Below, in pieces: positions 1 to 8,341 of a stretch of DNA of 64,000 nucleotides. Position 1 is the stretch's first letter. Each line of letters begins with the position of its first letter. Both the position numbers and the translations under genes were made by a program. The stretch is from NCBI RefSeq assembly GCF_000758665.1, contig NZ_CP009285.1, positions 2,356,001-2,420,000 on the forward strand, given 5' to 3'. This DNA comes from Paenibacillus borealis. GTDB taxonomy: Bacteria > Bacillota > Bacilli > Paenibacillales > Paenibacillaceae. The notes under the pieces are model-generated. The model did not search any database. It saw only the letters and a list, made by a program, of their open reading frames with translations, and was not told the origin of the DNA.

Positions 1-1015
1 TCGGAGCCTGGCCACCCGCCGCGTCACCGCTCGGAGCTTGCCCGCCTGCCGCACCGATATCAGTTGCCGCAGATTCCCCGCCTTCGGTCACAGGCACATT
101 CACGTAATATTTGCCGTTCACTTCGGATACCGCCTCGATCGGCACGGTCAGAATATCATTTTTCTCTTCAATGGTAATCGCCACTTCTGCGGACATGCCG
201 ACCAGCACCCCCTCAGAGTCATTTAAGCCTACAGTAACATTGAACAGGGAGACGCCGTTAGAAGAGGTTCCTTCCTTGGCGATATCTATAACCTTACCGG
301 CGAACTCTTTATCCTCAAGCGCATCAAGAGTAATGGTTGATGCCTGATCGAGCTTAATCTGGGGAATATCAAGTTCATCCACCTGTACCGTTACGCTCAG
401 GTTGACGTAGTCAGTCATGGTAAACAGCTCTGTACCATTCTGAGCCTGTTCGCCGTCTGTAATATTTACAGCTGTAATCGTTCCGTCTATAGGAGCGGTT
501 AACGGATCTGGGGGAACCATATCCTCATGGATGGCAGCAATGGAATCCTGTTGATCGGCAATATCGCTTTTGGCTTTATCAATGGCTGTTTTTGCCGACT
601 CCAGCTCTTCATCTGTAGCATTATTCATCGCGATCGTTTTGTAGTTTTCCTGCTTGTTTGTAAGCTCGGTTTTGAGGTTCTCCAGCGATTTGTTGGCTTC
701 TTTCAGCTTGTCATCGAAATCGCCCGCCACAAAGGTGATCAGCACATCGCCTTTTTTGACGACATCACCTTTTTTAACCATGACTGTATCCACTTCGCCG
801 GCTTCTTTAGTGCGGATGCTCTCACTGTTGATTGCCGAAACTGAACCGGAGCCTGAGACACCAACGAGGATATTTCCCTTGGTCACAACAGACGTGTTCA
901 TTGGAGCGGCATTAATCTGCCGGTTCTGCTCCGGCCACAATACATAGCTCAAAATACCTGCAATAGCAACGACAACAACCGCTGAGGCGATAATAATTTT
1001 CTTCTTCTTTTTCAT
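1..1015 (-). CDS. HlyD/MFP-type efflux periplasmic adaptor subunit (partial, C-terminus off the left edge)
   Basis: The reading frame starts at an ATG at 1015 behind a good GGAGG site and stays open to the window edge. It begins with five lysines and one hydrophobic segment (about residues 7-25), a membrane anchor facing outward. Then come a biotinyl-lipoyl-like half motif (VKKGDVVKKGDVLITF), a coiled-coil hairpin rich in Lys/Glu/Asp (about 80-140), the second lipoyl half (APIDGTITAVNITDGEQ), and a beta-barrel region (about 190-300). The visible C-terminal end is a Gly/Ala/Gln-rich repeat (AGGQAP, SGDAAGGQAP). This is the layout of adaptors that work with MacB-type ABC or RND exporters. It lies 62 bp downstream of the secreted protein gene, so the two probably form one operon. 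The transporter itself would lie beyond the left edge; that is inference. Confidence 0.85.
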   Translation of the reverse strand, partial: MKKKKKIIIASAVVVVAIAGILSYVLWPEQNRQINAAPMNTSVVTKGNILVGVSGSGSVSAINSESIRTKEAGEVDTVMVKKGDVVKKGDVLITFVAGDFDDKLKEANKSLENLKTELTNKQENYKTIAMNNATDEELESAKTAIDKAKSDIADQQDSIAAIHEDMVPPDPLTAPIDGTITAVNITDGEQAQNGTELFTMTDYVNLSVTVQVDELDIPQIKLDQASTITLDALEDKEFAGKVIDIAKEGTSSNGVSLFNVTVGLNDSEGVLVGMSAEVAITIEEKNDILTVPIEAVSEVNGKYYVNVPVTEGGESAATDIGAAGGQAPSGDAAGGQAP

Positions 1016-1077
1016 TCCGATCCTCCATCTTACTCAAATGATATAAGGGGTTAAGTGTACCTAAGAATCTCAGGAGC

Positions 1078-3708
1078 TTAAGAACCGCTTTCTTCGGTGC
1101 TGCCCGTGGCTGCGGCCGCTGCAGTGCCGGTATCCGCAGTTGAAGCTGCTTTGGTCACAACATCGATGGAGTAGACTTGTCCGCCAAGCTCTGTCCGCTG
1201 GCCTTGGAATTCATCGTACAGGGTAAGCTTGTAAGTGCCTCCGCTTAAGTTCTTGAACAGTGTATTGGTAATGGTTGTGGTGTAGGAGCTATAATTCCCT
1301 ACCGCCAAATCAGTCCCGAGTGACAGGGTTTTCTCGAAATATTGTCCGTACGGGTCAGTGATGTGCAGAATCAGCTTATGGTCGAATGCCCCCATCTGGT
1401 AAGTCGTATCCCGTGTAAGATTATAATTAAACGCCAATACAAGACTGGTGGTGCCTGATGTAATTGTGCCTGTGGAATTTGAAATGGCCAGTGTGTAAGG
1501 ATACAGGGTCACAGAAGTCAGGTTAGCAGCAGGTGTAGGCACCGTAGGAGCCAGAGTCAATGCTGAGGTATTCACATAGGCTGTAGCCGCAGTTCCGGCT
1601 GAAGTCAGCTTGCCGCCGGCAATCTCTTGGCTGACATACAGCTGAAGGCCGCTTGTGTCCACGGCAGCCGGTGTATTAGCCCAGAAGGCGACCAGGGTCT
1701 TGCCTGCCGGACTGGTGGAACTCTCCGACTGGACTGCGGTTGCCTCGAAATACTGTCCGTCGGCGGTTTTGAATTGTCCATATAGACGGGCCAGGTCAGT
1801 CTGCCGGGTTTCTTCACTGTTCATTTCGACTTCACTATAGACGAGGTTATTGCTGGTTCCGCTATACACAAGGGTTGAGCGTTCCTTCACGCTGGCTTTT
1901 TTGCCGGTCGAGGTAATCTTGAACGATTCACCCACAGCCAGAGGCGTAATACCGCTGCTAAGCCCGTCCGTTGTGCCAAGGGAGAGGAATTGGGTAGTGC
2001 TGGTGCCGGATGTTTCTTGAAGAATGATCTGGGCTTGGCTGAAATCGAGCGTATAAGGCACACGGGCAAGAACCGAGACCTGTGTGCTGGCTCCAGGAGC
2101 AAGAACTGTGCTGGTACTCTCCGTGTACAGCTGTGAGGACGAGCTCAAATCCGTCTGGTCAACTTTCAGAACACCGGTAAGGGCAGGCAAAGTAATCGTT
2201 TTGGAGGAATGATTGCTGATGGTGACCTTAGCCTGTACGATATCTTCACTGCCCCATGGCAGACGCTGCAGGGAATTCAGTGTGACGCCGAAGGTGCCGT
2301 AGCTGTTGGTAATGCTGTTCTCTGTAGCGATGTGAGTATTGCCCGCCAGGGAATAAGGGATTTTGAAATAGGCTACAGGCAGTATTACTTTACTTGAACT
2401 GGTGCTGGTCTCACTGCTGCTATTGCTGTTACTGCTGTTACTGCTACTGCTTGCAGGGGCCACCATTTGCAGTTCGAGCTTATCCTGACCCAGTTCCAGC
2501 GGAACGCTGGCGGTCAGCTCAATCAGCTTCTCTTCCAGCGGCTTCAAGGTAAGGGAGCTGAACGCGGTAGTTGTAACCGGGAAGGTATAGCCTTCAGCGG
2601 ATTTGACAGCAAGCTCATACGCAGGCAAAGTAACTGCTTTGGTCCCTGCATTCTTTATTGTGAGCTGATAATTCCAGACGGCATTGCCATTGTCTGCATG
2701 GACACTTGCGTCCGCGAGCTTCATATCTACAATATTGCTGTCGATGGAGATCTTCTTGGTATAACCAGCCGCCACGGTGAAATCAGCTGTACCCGCAGCA
2801 GGCAGTGAATAGGAGGAGACCGGCAGATAGAGCTTTAGTCCTTCATCCAGCTTAGCGATCTGCAGCGTCATCTTGGTGACGTTCATGTAGGATGGAATCT
2901 CAGTCATATAGTAGAGCGTCTTCTTCTCCTGAGGCTGAATCCTGTATTCGGAGCTGCTGTCATCCAGCGTAAGTGTGAAGGTAGAGCCGCCCGAGGATTT
3001 CAGGTACAGGCTGTAGCCTGGGTCTGTGAGTACTTTGGTGCCCATATTCGTTATACTGAGTCCAACCTTGGCGTAGACCTTGCCGTTATATTTGTAGATT
3101 TGTGCAGACTCAGCTTTGGTGTTGACCGGAATGCTGCCGAGTTCAATTTTGCGGGTCTCACCGGTAAGGGAGGACAGCGAGTAATTAGATGGAATGGTGA
3201 AAGTACCGATGCGCTGTTCGTAATTGGCGGCACTGAAGTTCCAGCCGTACATGTTGATTTTGAGCCCTTTGGCCGAGGCGGCTGTTCCGATATTCGCATA
3301 ATATGTAATGCTGGTGCTCTGCTTAGCAGCGATCTTTTTAACAGCACTGTCTGCGCTGACCGGGATTCCCTTAATGATGCTTCCTCCGGCAGTCACGATT
3401 TTGGAGAAATAATTGACCATGTTGACGCTGCTGCTTGCATTGTTAGTATAGGTAAGTGTATAAGTAAGAATATTTCCGCCGGTTTGGCTCTGAATGCCTA
3501 CATTGCCCAGCTTCACACTAAGCGTAGTGCCGAGCTTGATTGCGCTGATGCCTGTGAGTGTGGAAATTTCCGTTACTGTGGCAGCTGATTTGGCAGTGGT
3601 TGTACTGGCTGTGGCAGCAAAAGCCGTGGTTCCCGCGATCCCCGCGATTTGACTTGCAGCAAATGTACTGAGTAACAGCAGAACAAATGCTTTTCTTCGT
3701 TTAAGCAT
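1078..3708 (-). CDS. Large secreted beta-rich protein of unknown function
   Basis: The protein has 876 residues and starts at an ATG behind GGAGGG. A clear Sec signal peptide (KRRK, then a hydrophobic core, cleavage near AFA-ATA at about residue 32) shows export. The mature part is a series of Ser/Thr-rich beta-sandwich-like modules of about 120-150 residues. Each has phrases such as 'TYTNNASSSVN', 'LTIKNAGTKAVTLP' and 'VTISNHSSKTITLP', which resemble CARDB/DUF11-type extracellular domains. A Ser/Asn linker sits near residue 420. There is no LPxTG, SLH or transmembrane segment at the C-terminus, which ends in an Ala/Thr/Gly tail, so it is probably released or held by partners. It is first in a likely operon with the HlyD-type adaptor, which suggests a link between the exporter and the cell surface. 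No enzymatic motif was recognised. Confidence 0.8.
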   Translation of the reverse strand: MLKRRKAFVLLLLSTFAASQIAGIAGTTAFAATASTTTAKSAATVTEISTLTGISAIKLGTTLSVKLGNVGIQSQTGGNILTYTLTYTNNASSSVNMVNYFSKIVTAGGSIIKGIPVSADSAVKKIAAKQSTSITYYANIGTAASAKGLKINMYGWNFSAANYEQRIGTFTIPSNYSLSSLTGETRKIELGSIPVNTKAESAQIYKYNGKVYAKVGLSITNMGTKVLTDPGYSLYLKSSGGSTFTLTLDDSSSEYRIQPQEKKTLYYMTEIPSYMNVTKMTLQIAKLDEGLKLYLPVSSYSLPAAGTADFTVAAGYTKKISIDSNIVDMKLADASVHADNGNAVWNYQLTIKNAGTKAVTLPAYELAVKSAEGYTFPVTTTAFSSLTLKPLEEKLIELTASVPLELGQDKLELQMVAPASSSSNSSNSNSSSETSTSSSKVILPVAYFKIPYSLAGNTHIATENSITNSYGTFGVTLNSLQRLPWGSEDIVQAKVTISNHSSKTITLPALTGVLKVDQTDLSSSSQLYTESTSTVLAPGASTQVSVLARVPYTLDFSQAQIILQETSGTSTTQFLSLGTTDGLSSGITPLAVGESFKITSTGKKASVKERSTLVYSGTSNNLVYSEVEMNSEETRQTDLARLYGQFKTADGQYFEATAVQSESSTSPAGKTLVAFWANTPAAVDTSGLQLYVSQEIAGGKLTSAGTAATAYVNTSALTLAPTVPTPAANLTSVTLYPYTLAISNSTGTITSGTTSLVLAFNYNLTRDTTYQMGAFDHKLILHITDPYGQYFEKTLSLGTDLAVGNYSSYTTTITNTLFKNLSGGTYKLTLYDEFQGQRTELGGQVYSIDVVTKAASTADTGTAAAAATGSTEESGS

Positions 3709-3845
3709 GAATTTCCCTCCCTGTATAAAAGCCGATACTATCCTAAAGCCGCCCTGTTCTAATGAGGACAGCCAGGCTTATCTCAAAAGGGAAAATATCA
3801 AAATTGGCTGAACGTTCGCTGAAAAAAGACCCCTTAAACCGCGCT

Positions 3846-3878
3846 GAAGCTTAAAGGAAGCTTAAAAGAAGATAAAAA
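3846..3878. repeat. Three tandem 11-bp direct repeats between divergent genes
   Basis: GAAGCTTAAAG (3846-3856), GAAGCTTAAAA (3857-3867) and GAAGATAAAAA (3868-3878) follow each other without a gap. An 11-bp step is one helical turn, as in binding sites of OmpR/PhoP-type response regulators. The repeats lie 138 bp upstream of the start of the secreted protein gene (minus strand) and 21 bp upstream of the -35 box of pheS (plus strand). Regulator and target are unknown. Confidence 0.5.
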
Positions 3879-3898
3879 TTAACCTAAAATTATGCAAC

Positions 3899-3927
3899 TT
3901 GTCAAAATCGCTGTTTTTGCATATAAT
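3899..3927 (+). promoter_or_regulatory. Probable sigma-A promoter of the pheST leader
   Basis: TTGTCA (3899-3904), a 17-bp spacer and TATAAT (3922-3927) match the housekeeping consensus closely. The predicted start near 3934 would give a leader of about 390 nt that contains the whole T-box. Confidence 0.75.
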
Positions 3928-3933
3928 AAATAG

Positions 3934-4325
3934 ACATATCTTCTGAACTGGAAGATCGAGTATATTTGACACAATCCGCATAAATGCATTGAAGGAGAAA
4001 AGTACGCAGTGCCTGGCTTACAGGGAGGAAGCGCCGCAGATTGAGAGCGTTTCTAAGAGAGCAGAGCTGCCGAAGTTCACTCCGGAGCAGTTCCCTGAAT
4101 TCCATTCAAGGCTTCCTTGAGGGACACAGTAGGGGATACCGGCCGCAGACCGTTATTTCTGTTAAAGTGAGACAGGTCTCCGCCGGTCCGAAAGAGGGAA
4201 TATTGCTCTTAAGGGAAGCGTCGCAGCCGTCTAACAAGGGTGGTACCACGGTCTTTTCGTCCCTTTACCGGGAGGAAAGGCCTTTTTTTGTTGACAATAC
4301 GAGATTTAAGGGGGCAGTACAAGGC
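3934..4325 (+). promoter_or_regulatory. T-box leader for phenylalanyl-tRNA synthetase
   Basis: The conserved T-box AAGGGTGGTACCACGG lies at 4236-4251. Its TGGT would pair with the free ACCA end of tRNA-Phe. Upstream is a typical stem I, with GAGAGCG near 4032 and the pattern GGAGCAG-TTC-CCTGAA. The TTC at 4091-4093 is the likely Phe specifier codon. The T-box is followed by a terminator hairpin (about 4250-4282) and a run of T (4283-4289). Uncharged tRNA-Phe would stabilise the antiterminator and allow pheS transcription. The T-box family is established; the exact specifier position is my reading of the pattern and was not folded. Confidence 0.88.
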
Positions 4326-5360
4326 ATGAAAGAGAAATTGGAAGCATTGAAGGCCGAGGCATTGGCTAAGCTGCAGGAGGTCACCGATCCGCAGATTCTG
4401 AATGATTTGCGCGTCAAATACCTTGGCAAAAAAGGTGAGCTTACAGAGGTTCTGCGCGGTATGGGCGGACTCAGCGCGGAAGAACGTCCGGTGATCGGCC
4501 AAGTGGCCAATCTGGTTCGCAGTGCCATTGAAGAGGTAATCGGCACAAAGCAGGAGATCTTCCAGCAGCAGGAGACACAGAACCGACTGAATGCGGAGAA
4601 GGTCGATGTGTCGCTGCCGGGCCGCGGCCTGCCGCAAGGCGGAATTCATCCGCTGAACCGCGTAATTCAGGAGATTGAGGATATTTTCATCGGCATGGGC
4701 TACCAGATTGCAGAAGGTCCGGAGGTGGAGACAGACTACTATAACTTCGAGGCTCTGAATCTGCCGAAGAACCATCCGGCCCGCGATATGCAGGATTCCT
4801 TCTATTTAACGGAGGATCTTCTGATGCGCACACAGACTTCTCCGGTGCAGATCCGTACCATGCAGGCCATGAAGGGCGAAACTCCGGTCAAAATCATCTG
4901 TCCGGGCAAAGTATTCCGCCGCGATGACGACGATGCGACCCACTCTTTCCAGTTCCATCAGATTGAAGGTCTGGTTATCGGCCGCAATATCCGCATGAGC
5001 GACCTGAAGGGCACCCTGCAGCAGTTCATGAAGGAGATGTTCGGTCCTACGGCAGGCATCCGCCTGCGTCCAAGCTTCTTCCCGTTCACCGAGCCGAGTG
5101 TTGAGGTAGATGTAAGCTGCTTCAAATGCGGCGGCGAAGGCTGCCGTCTCTGCAAGCAGAGCGGCTGGCTGGAAATTCTCGGCGCCGGTATGGTTCACCC
5201 GAATGTGCTGCGGATGGGCGGATACGACCCTGAGATCTACAGCGGCTTCGCTTTCGGCGTAGGCGCCGAGCGGATCGCAATGCTGAAGTACGGCATCGAC
5301 GACATCCGCTACTTCTACACCAATGATATGGGTTTTGTGAAGCAGTTCAAGGGAATTTAG
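4326..5360 (+). CDS. pheS: Phenylalanine--tRNA ligase alpha subunit
   Basis: The protein has 344 residues, the normal bacterial length, when started at the ATG at 4326, 36 bp after the T-box terminator. The frame is open further upstream through the leader, but that part is RNA, not protein. The N-terminal coiled coil (about 1-90) binds tRNA. The class II catalytic core follows, with motif 2 around [19 protein letters not shown] (about 200-220) and motif 3 in [17 protein letters not shown] (about 308-325). It charges tRNA-Phe as an alpha2-beta2 complex with PheT in the cytoplasm. The [17 protein letters not shown] stretch near 265 is usual for Gram-positive PheS. Confidence 0.97.
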   Translation: MKEKLEALKAEALAKLQEVTDPQILNDLRVKYLGKKGELTEVLRGMGGLSAEERPVIGQVANLVRSAIEEVIGTKQEIFQQQETQNRLNAEKVDVSLPGRGLPQGGIHPLNRVIQEIEDIFIGMGYQIAEGPEVETDYYNFEALNLPKNHPARDMQDSFYLTEDLLMRTQTSPVQIRTMQAMKGETPVKIICPGKVFRRDDDDATHSFQFHQIEGLVIGRNIRMSDLKGTLQQFMKEMFGPTAGIRLRPSFFPFTEPSVEVDVSCFKCGGEGCRLCKQSGWLEILGAGMVHPNVLRMGGYDPEIYSGFAFGVGAERIAMLKYGIDDIRYFYTNDMGFVKQFKGI

Positions 5361-5479
5361 AGATTTGGCGGGTGTGCGGGGTGAGCGGGGCAGAAATGGC
5401 TGCTGTGGATTTTGATTTACTGTTTCAATTAACTGTTAACAATGAACCGGAGAGGAATTTTGGAACTGTAGGAGCGTCA

Positions 5480-5550
5480 GCGTCCGCCTTTGTATTTGGA
5501 TTTCTACCGCGAAGAGCGGTTTGAATCAGGAAATCCAAATACAACAGCGG
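5480..5550. repeat. Inverted repeat in the 338-bp pheS-pheT gap
   Basis: The perfect 15-bp arms TTGTATTTGGATTTC (5490-5504) and GAAATCCAAATACAA (5530-5544) enclose a smaller hairpin (ACCGC, GAAGA loop, GCGGT; 5506-5520). A related sequence AGTCCAAATATTCC follows near 5555. The gap from 5361 to 5698 holds no gene that I can support. The element would fold in the pheST transcript and could affect the ratio or stability of its two halves. It may be one copy of a dispersed intergenic repeat; only one full copy is in the window. Confidence 0.7.
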
Positions 5551-5698
5551 CCGGAAGTCCAAATATTCCTTGCAGGGGCACTAATAACAGAGAGTTTTGA
5601 AGCGGGAAGGAAAGATCGCACAACGGCTTACTGGCAAGCGCGTCAAGCACAGACGGCATGGAGATAAATACATCTGAAACAAAAGGAAGTGTGCCATA

Positions 5699-8143
5699 AT
5701 GAAAGTATCAACCGCCTGGCTCTCTGATTATATATCGCTGGACGGAGTGACCGCTGATGAGCTCGCGGACAAAATCACTACCGCCGGCATTGAGATTGAC
5801 GGAGTCGAACGCCGAAACAAAGGAATTTCCGGGATTGTAACCGGCTATGTGAAATCCAAAGAAAAACATCCGGATGCAGATAAGCTGAATATTTGTATCG
5901 TAGATGCGGGACAGGGAGAGGATCTGCAGATCGTCTGCGGAGCCAAGAATGTCGCTGCCGGCCAAAAGGTTCCGGTCGCACTGGTAGGCGCTAAGCTGCC
6001 TGGACTGGAAATCAAGAAAGCCAAGCTGCGCGGCGTATTGTCGCAGGGAATGATCTGCTCGGCCAAAGAGCTGGGGCTGAACGACAAGCTGCTGCCCAAA
6101 GAGCTGCAGGAAGGCATTCTCGTATTGCCTGGGAATACAGAAGTCGGCCAGGATATCCTCAAGGTGCTTGGCCTGAACGATGAGATCCTGGATTTCGACC
6201 TGACCCCTAACCGCTCCGACTGTCTGAGCATGATCGGTGCTGCTTATGAAGTGAGTGCAATTCTGGGACGTGAACTGCAGCTGGCTGATCCGGCAGCTGA
6301 GCTTGTGGAAGCAGGCGGACGGGCATCGGATTCCATCACTGTTAATATTGAGAATGAAGAATACTGCAGTCATTATGCAGTGCGTTATATTGCCGGAGTG
6401 AAGACTGCTCCATCCCCGCTGTGGATTCAGAACCGCCTGATGGCGGCCGGGGTACGACCGATCAACAACATCGTTGACATTACCAACTACGTGATGCTGG
6501 AATACGGACAGCCGCTGCATGCGTTTGACGGCGGACAGCTGGAAGGCGGTACTATTGGCGTGCGCTTCGCCCGTGAAGGCGAGCTGCTGACTACACTTGA
6601 CGGCCAGGAGCGCAAGCTGGAGCCGCAGATGCTGGTCATTGCTGACGGGTCAGGGGCTATCGGCCTGGCTGGGGTAATGGGCGGGTTGTCAACAGAGGTT
6701 ACAGCAAATACTGTCAATATCGTACTGGAATCCGCCAAATTCGACGGCGGAACCGTACGCAAGACCTCGCGTCAGCTGGGTCTGCGTTCTGAAGCTTCCC
6801 AGCGTTTCGAGAAGGAAGTAGATCCGAGTGCCGTGATTCCTGCACTTAACCGTGCAGCTGCACTGATCGCCCGCTATGCCGGTGGCTCCGTGCATGAAGG
6901 CATTGTGCAGGCAGGCAGTGCCTCTGTCGGGGAGAAAGTGCTGACCCTGTCACTGGAGAAGCTGAATCAATTCCTGGGTACCGAGCTGTCTTTGCTGGAA
7001 GTGAAGACCTTGTTCGGCCGTCTGCACTTCAAGTGCGGTGATGCTGCCCAGGGAATCGTCGAAGTTCAGGTTCCCACGCGGCGCGGCGACATCAGCTATG
7101 ATGTGGATCTCATTGAAGAGATTGCCCGCCTGTACGGGTATGACAACATCCCAACAACCCTGATTGAAGGGATTACTACTCCGGGTGCACTCACCAGACA
7201 GCAGTTCCTGCGCCGTGAGCTCCGCAGCCTGCTGTCCCTTGGCGGATATCAGGAGGTTATGGGGTATTCCTTCATCCAGCCGGAACAGAGCAAGCTCTTC
7301 CCGGCGCTGTCGGAAGGCAAGCTCTCCGTGAAGCTGGCTATGCCGATGAGCGAGGAACGCAGCGTGCTGCGTACCAGCCTGCTGCCGCAGCTGCTGGACA
7401 TTGCCCTCTATAACACCAACCGCCGTCAAGGCGATCTGGCGCTGTTCGAAATCGGCAATGTCTTCTTCACCGATGAAGAAGTGCTTACCCGCCAGCCGAA
7501 CGAGCTGCCGGTACTTGGGTTGCTGCTGAGCGGCACGCGTGCTGCCAAGCAGTGGAATGTAGCTGCGGAGCCGGTGGATTTCTTCGATCTCAAGGGGGCG
7601 CTTGAAACTGTAATTGCCCATCTTGGCCTTACGGACCGCATAATCTATGAAGGGGATGCCCCTGAAGGTTACCATCCGGGACGCTCCGCTTCCGTCTACC
7701 TGCTGCAGGCTGAAGGCCGCGATAAGATCGGTACCATCGGACAGCTGCATCCGGAGCTTCAGCGCCAGATGGATCTGGAGGATACTTATGTATCTGAAGT
7801 CTTGCTGCAGCCGCTCTATGATGCGGCGCGCGCCCAATTACAGTACAGTGAGCTGCACCGCTTCCCGGGCATGGAACGGGATATTGCGGTAGTGGTAGAT
7901 GCTGAAGTTCCTGCAGGCCATCTGATGGCTTCCATCCGTGAACATGGCGGAACGCTGCTGCAGAATGTGCAAGTGTTCGATGTCTATACCGGCGGCAAAA
8001 TGGAAGCTGGGAAGAAGAGCGTTGCCCTCTCGCTTCTGTACCGTCATACCGAACGTACGCTTACTGATGAAGAGGTTGTTGAAGTACATGACAGAGTCGT
8101 TTCTGCCCTGGAGCAAACTTTTGGCGCAGAATTAAGAAAATAG
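5699..8143 (+). CDS. pheT: Phenylalanine--tRNA ligase beta subunit
   Basis: The protein has 814 residues, full length for a bacterial PheT. In order: an EMAP/tRNA-binding OB domain (about 40-150, with HPDADKLNICIVDAG), the B3/B4 editing domain (about 210-400, with VDITNYVMLEYGQPLHAFD), the B5 domain (about 410-480), the catalytic-like core (about 490-690), and a C-terminal FDX-ACB anticodon-binding domain (about 720-814, with RFPGMERDIAVVVD). It forms the tetrameric synthetase with PheS and removes mischarged tyrosine. The ATG at 5699 follows AAAAGGAAG. It is presumably co-transcribed with pheS under T-box control, although the 338-bp gap is unusually long for this pair. Confidence 0.97.
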   Translation: MKVSTAWLSDYISLDGVTADELADKITTAGIEIDGVERRNKGISGIVTGYVKSKEKHPDADKLNICIVDAGQGEDLQIVCGAKNVAAGQKVPVALVGAKLPGLEIKKAKLRGVLSQGMICSAKELGLNDKLLPKELQEGILVLPGNTEVGQDILKVLGLNDEILDFDLTPNRSDCLSMIGAAYEVSAILGRELQLADPAAELVEAGGRASDSITVNIENEEYCSHYAVRYIAGVKTAPSPLWIQNRLMAAGVRPINNIVDITNYVMLEYGQPLHAFDGGQLEGGTIGVRFAREGELLTTLDGQERKLEPQMLVIADGSGAIGLAGVMGGLSTEVTANTVNIVLESAKFDGGTVRKTSRQLGLRSEASQRFEKEVDPSAVIPALNRAAALIARYAGGSVHEGIVQAGSASVGEKVLTLSLEKLNQFLGTELSLLEVKTLFGRLHFKCGDAAQGIVEVQVPTRRGDISYDVDLIEEIARLYGYDNIPTTLIEGITTPGALTRQQFLRRELRSLLSLGGYQEVMGYSFIQPEQSKLFPALSEGKLSVKLAMPMSEERSVLRTSLLPQLLDIALYNTNRRQGDLALFEIGNVFFTDEEVLTRQPNELPVLGLLLSGTRAAKQWNVAAEPVDFFDLKGALETVIAHLGLTDRIIYEGDAPEGYHPGRSASVYLLQAEGRDKIGTIGQLHPELQRQMDLEDTYVSEVLLQPLYDAARAQLQYSELHRFPGMERDIAVVVDAEVPAGHLMASIREHGGTLLQNVQVFDVYTGGKMEAGKKSVALSLLYRHTERTLTDEEVVEVHDRVVSALEQTFGAELRK

Positions 8144-8153
8144 CAGGAATTGT

Positions 8154-8201
8154 GCAAAGCCGCAGCGAATCCATTTAGAAACCGATTCGCTGCGGCTTTG
8201 C
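8154..8201 (+). terminator. Strong hairpin after pheT
   Basis: Perfect 18-bp arms, GCAAAGCCGCAGCGAATC (8154-8171) and its complement (8184-8201), enclose a 12-nt loop. No T-run follows, so it may act as a transcript-end stabiliser or an atypical terminator for pheST. Confidence 0.65.
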
Positions 8202-8257
8202 TGTACCCTTGTGAAGTACGGAGGCCGGTTTAATTCTATGAAATGAACACGTTTTTT

Positions 8258-8287
8258 TTGCCAAAGGTTAAGGAATAACGCTACAAT
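8258..8287 (+). promoter_or_regulatory. Probable sigma-A promoter of the zapA-like gene
   Basis: TTGCCA (8258-8263), an 18-bp spacer and TACAAT (8282-8287) lie 55 bp upstream of the GTG start, within the 198-bp gap after pheT. Confidence 0.5.
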
Positions 8288-8341
8288 AAGAAGTAAGGAA
8301 ATCAGCTTAGAATCCGCACACATACAAAGGAGGGCACAACT

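Noticed and set aside
4041..4325. Open frame continuing pheS upstream by 95 codons
   Set aside because: It runs through the T-box, specifier region and terminator. PheS has its normal length from 4326.
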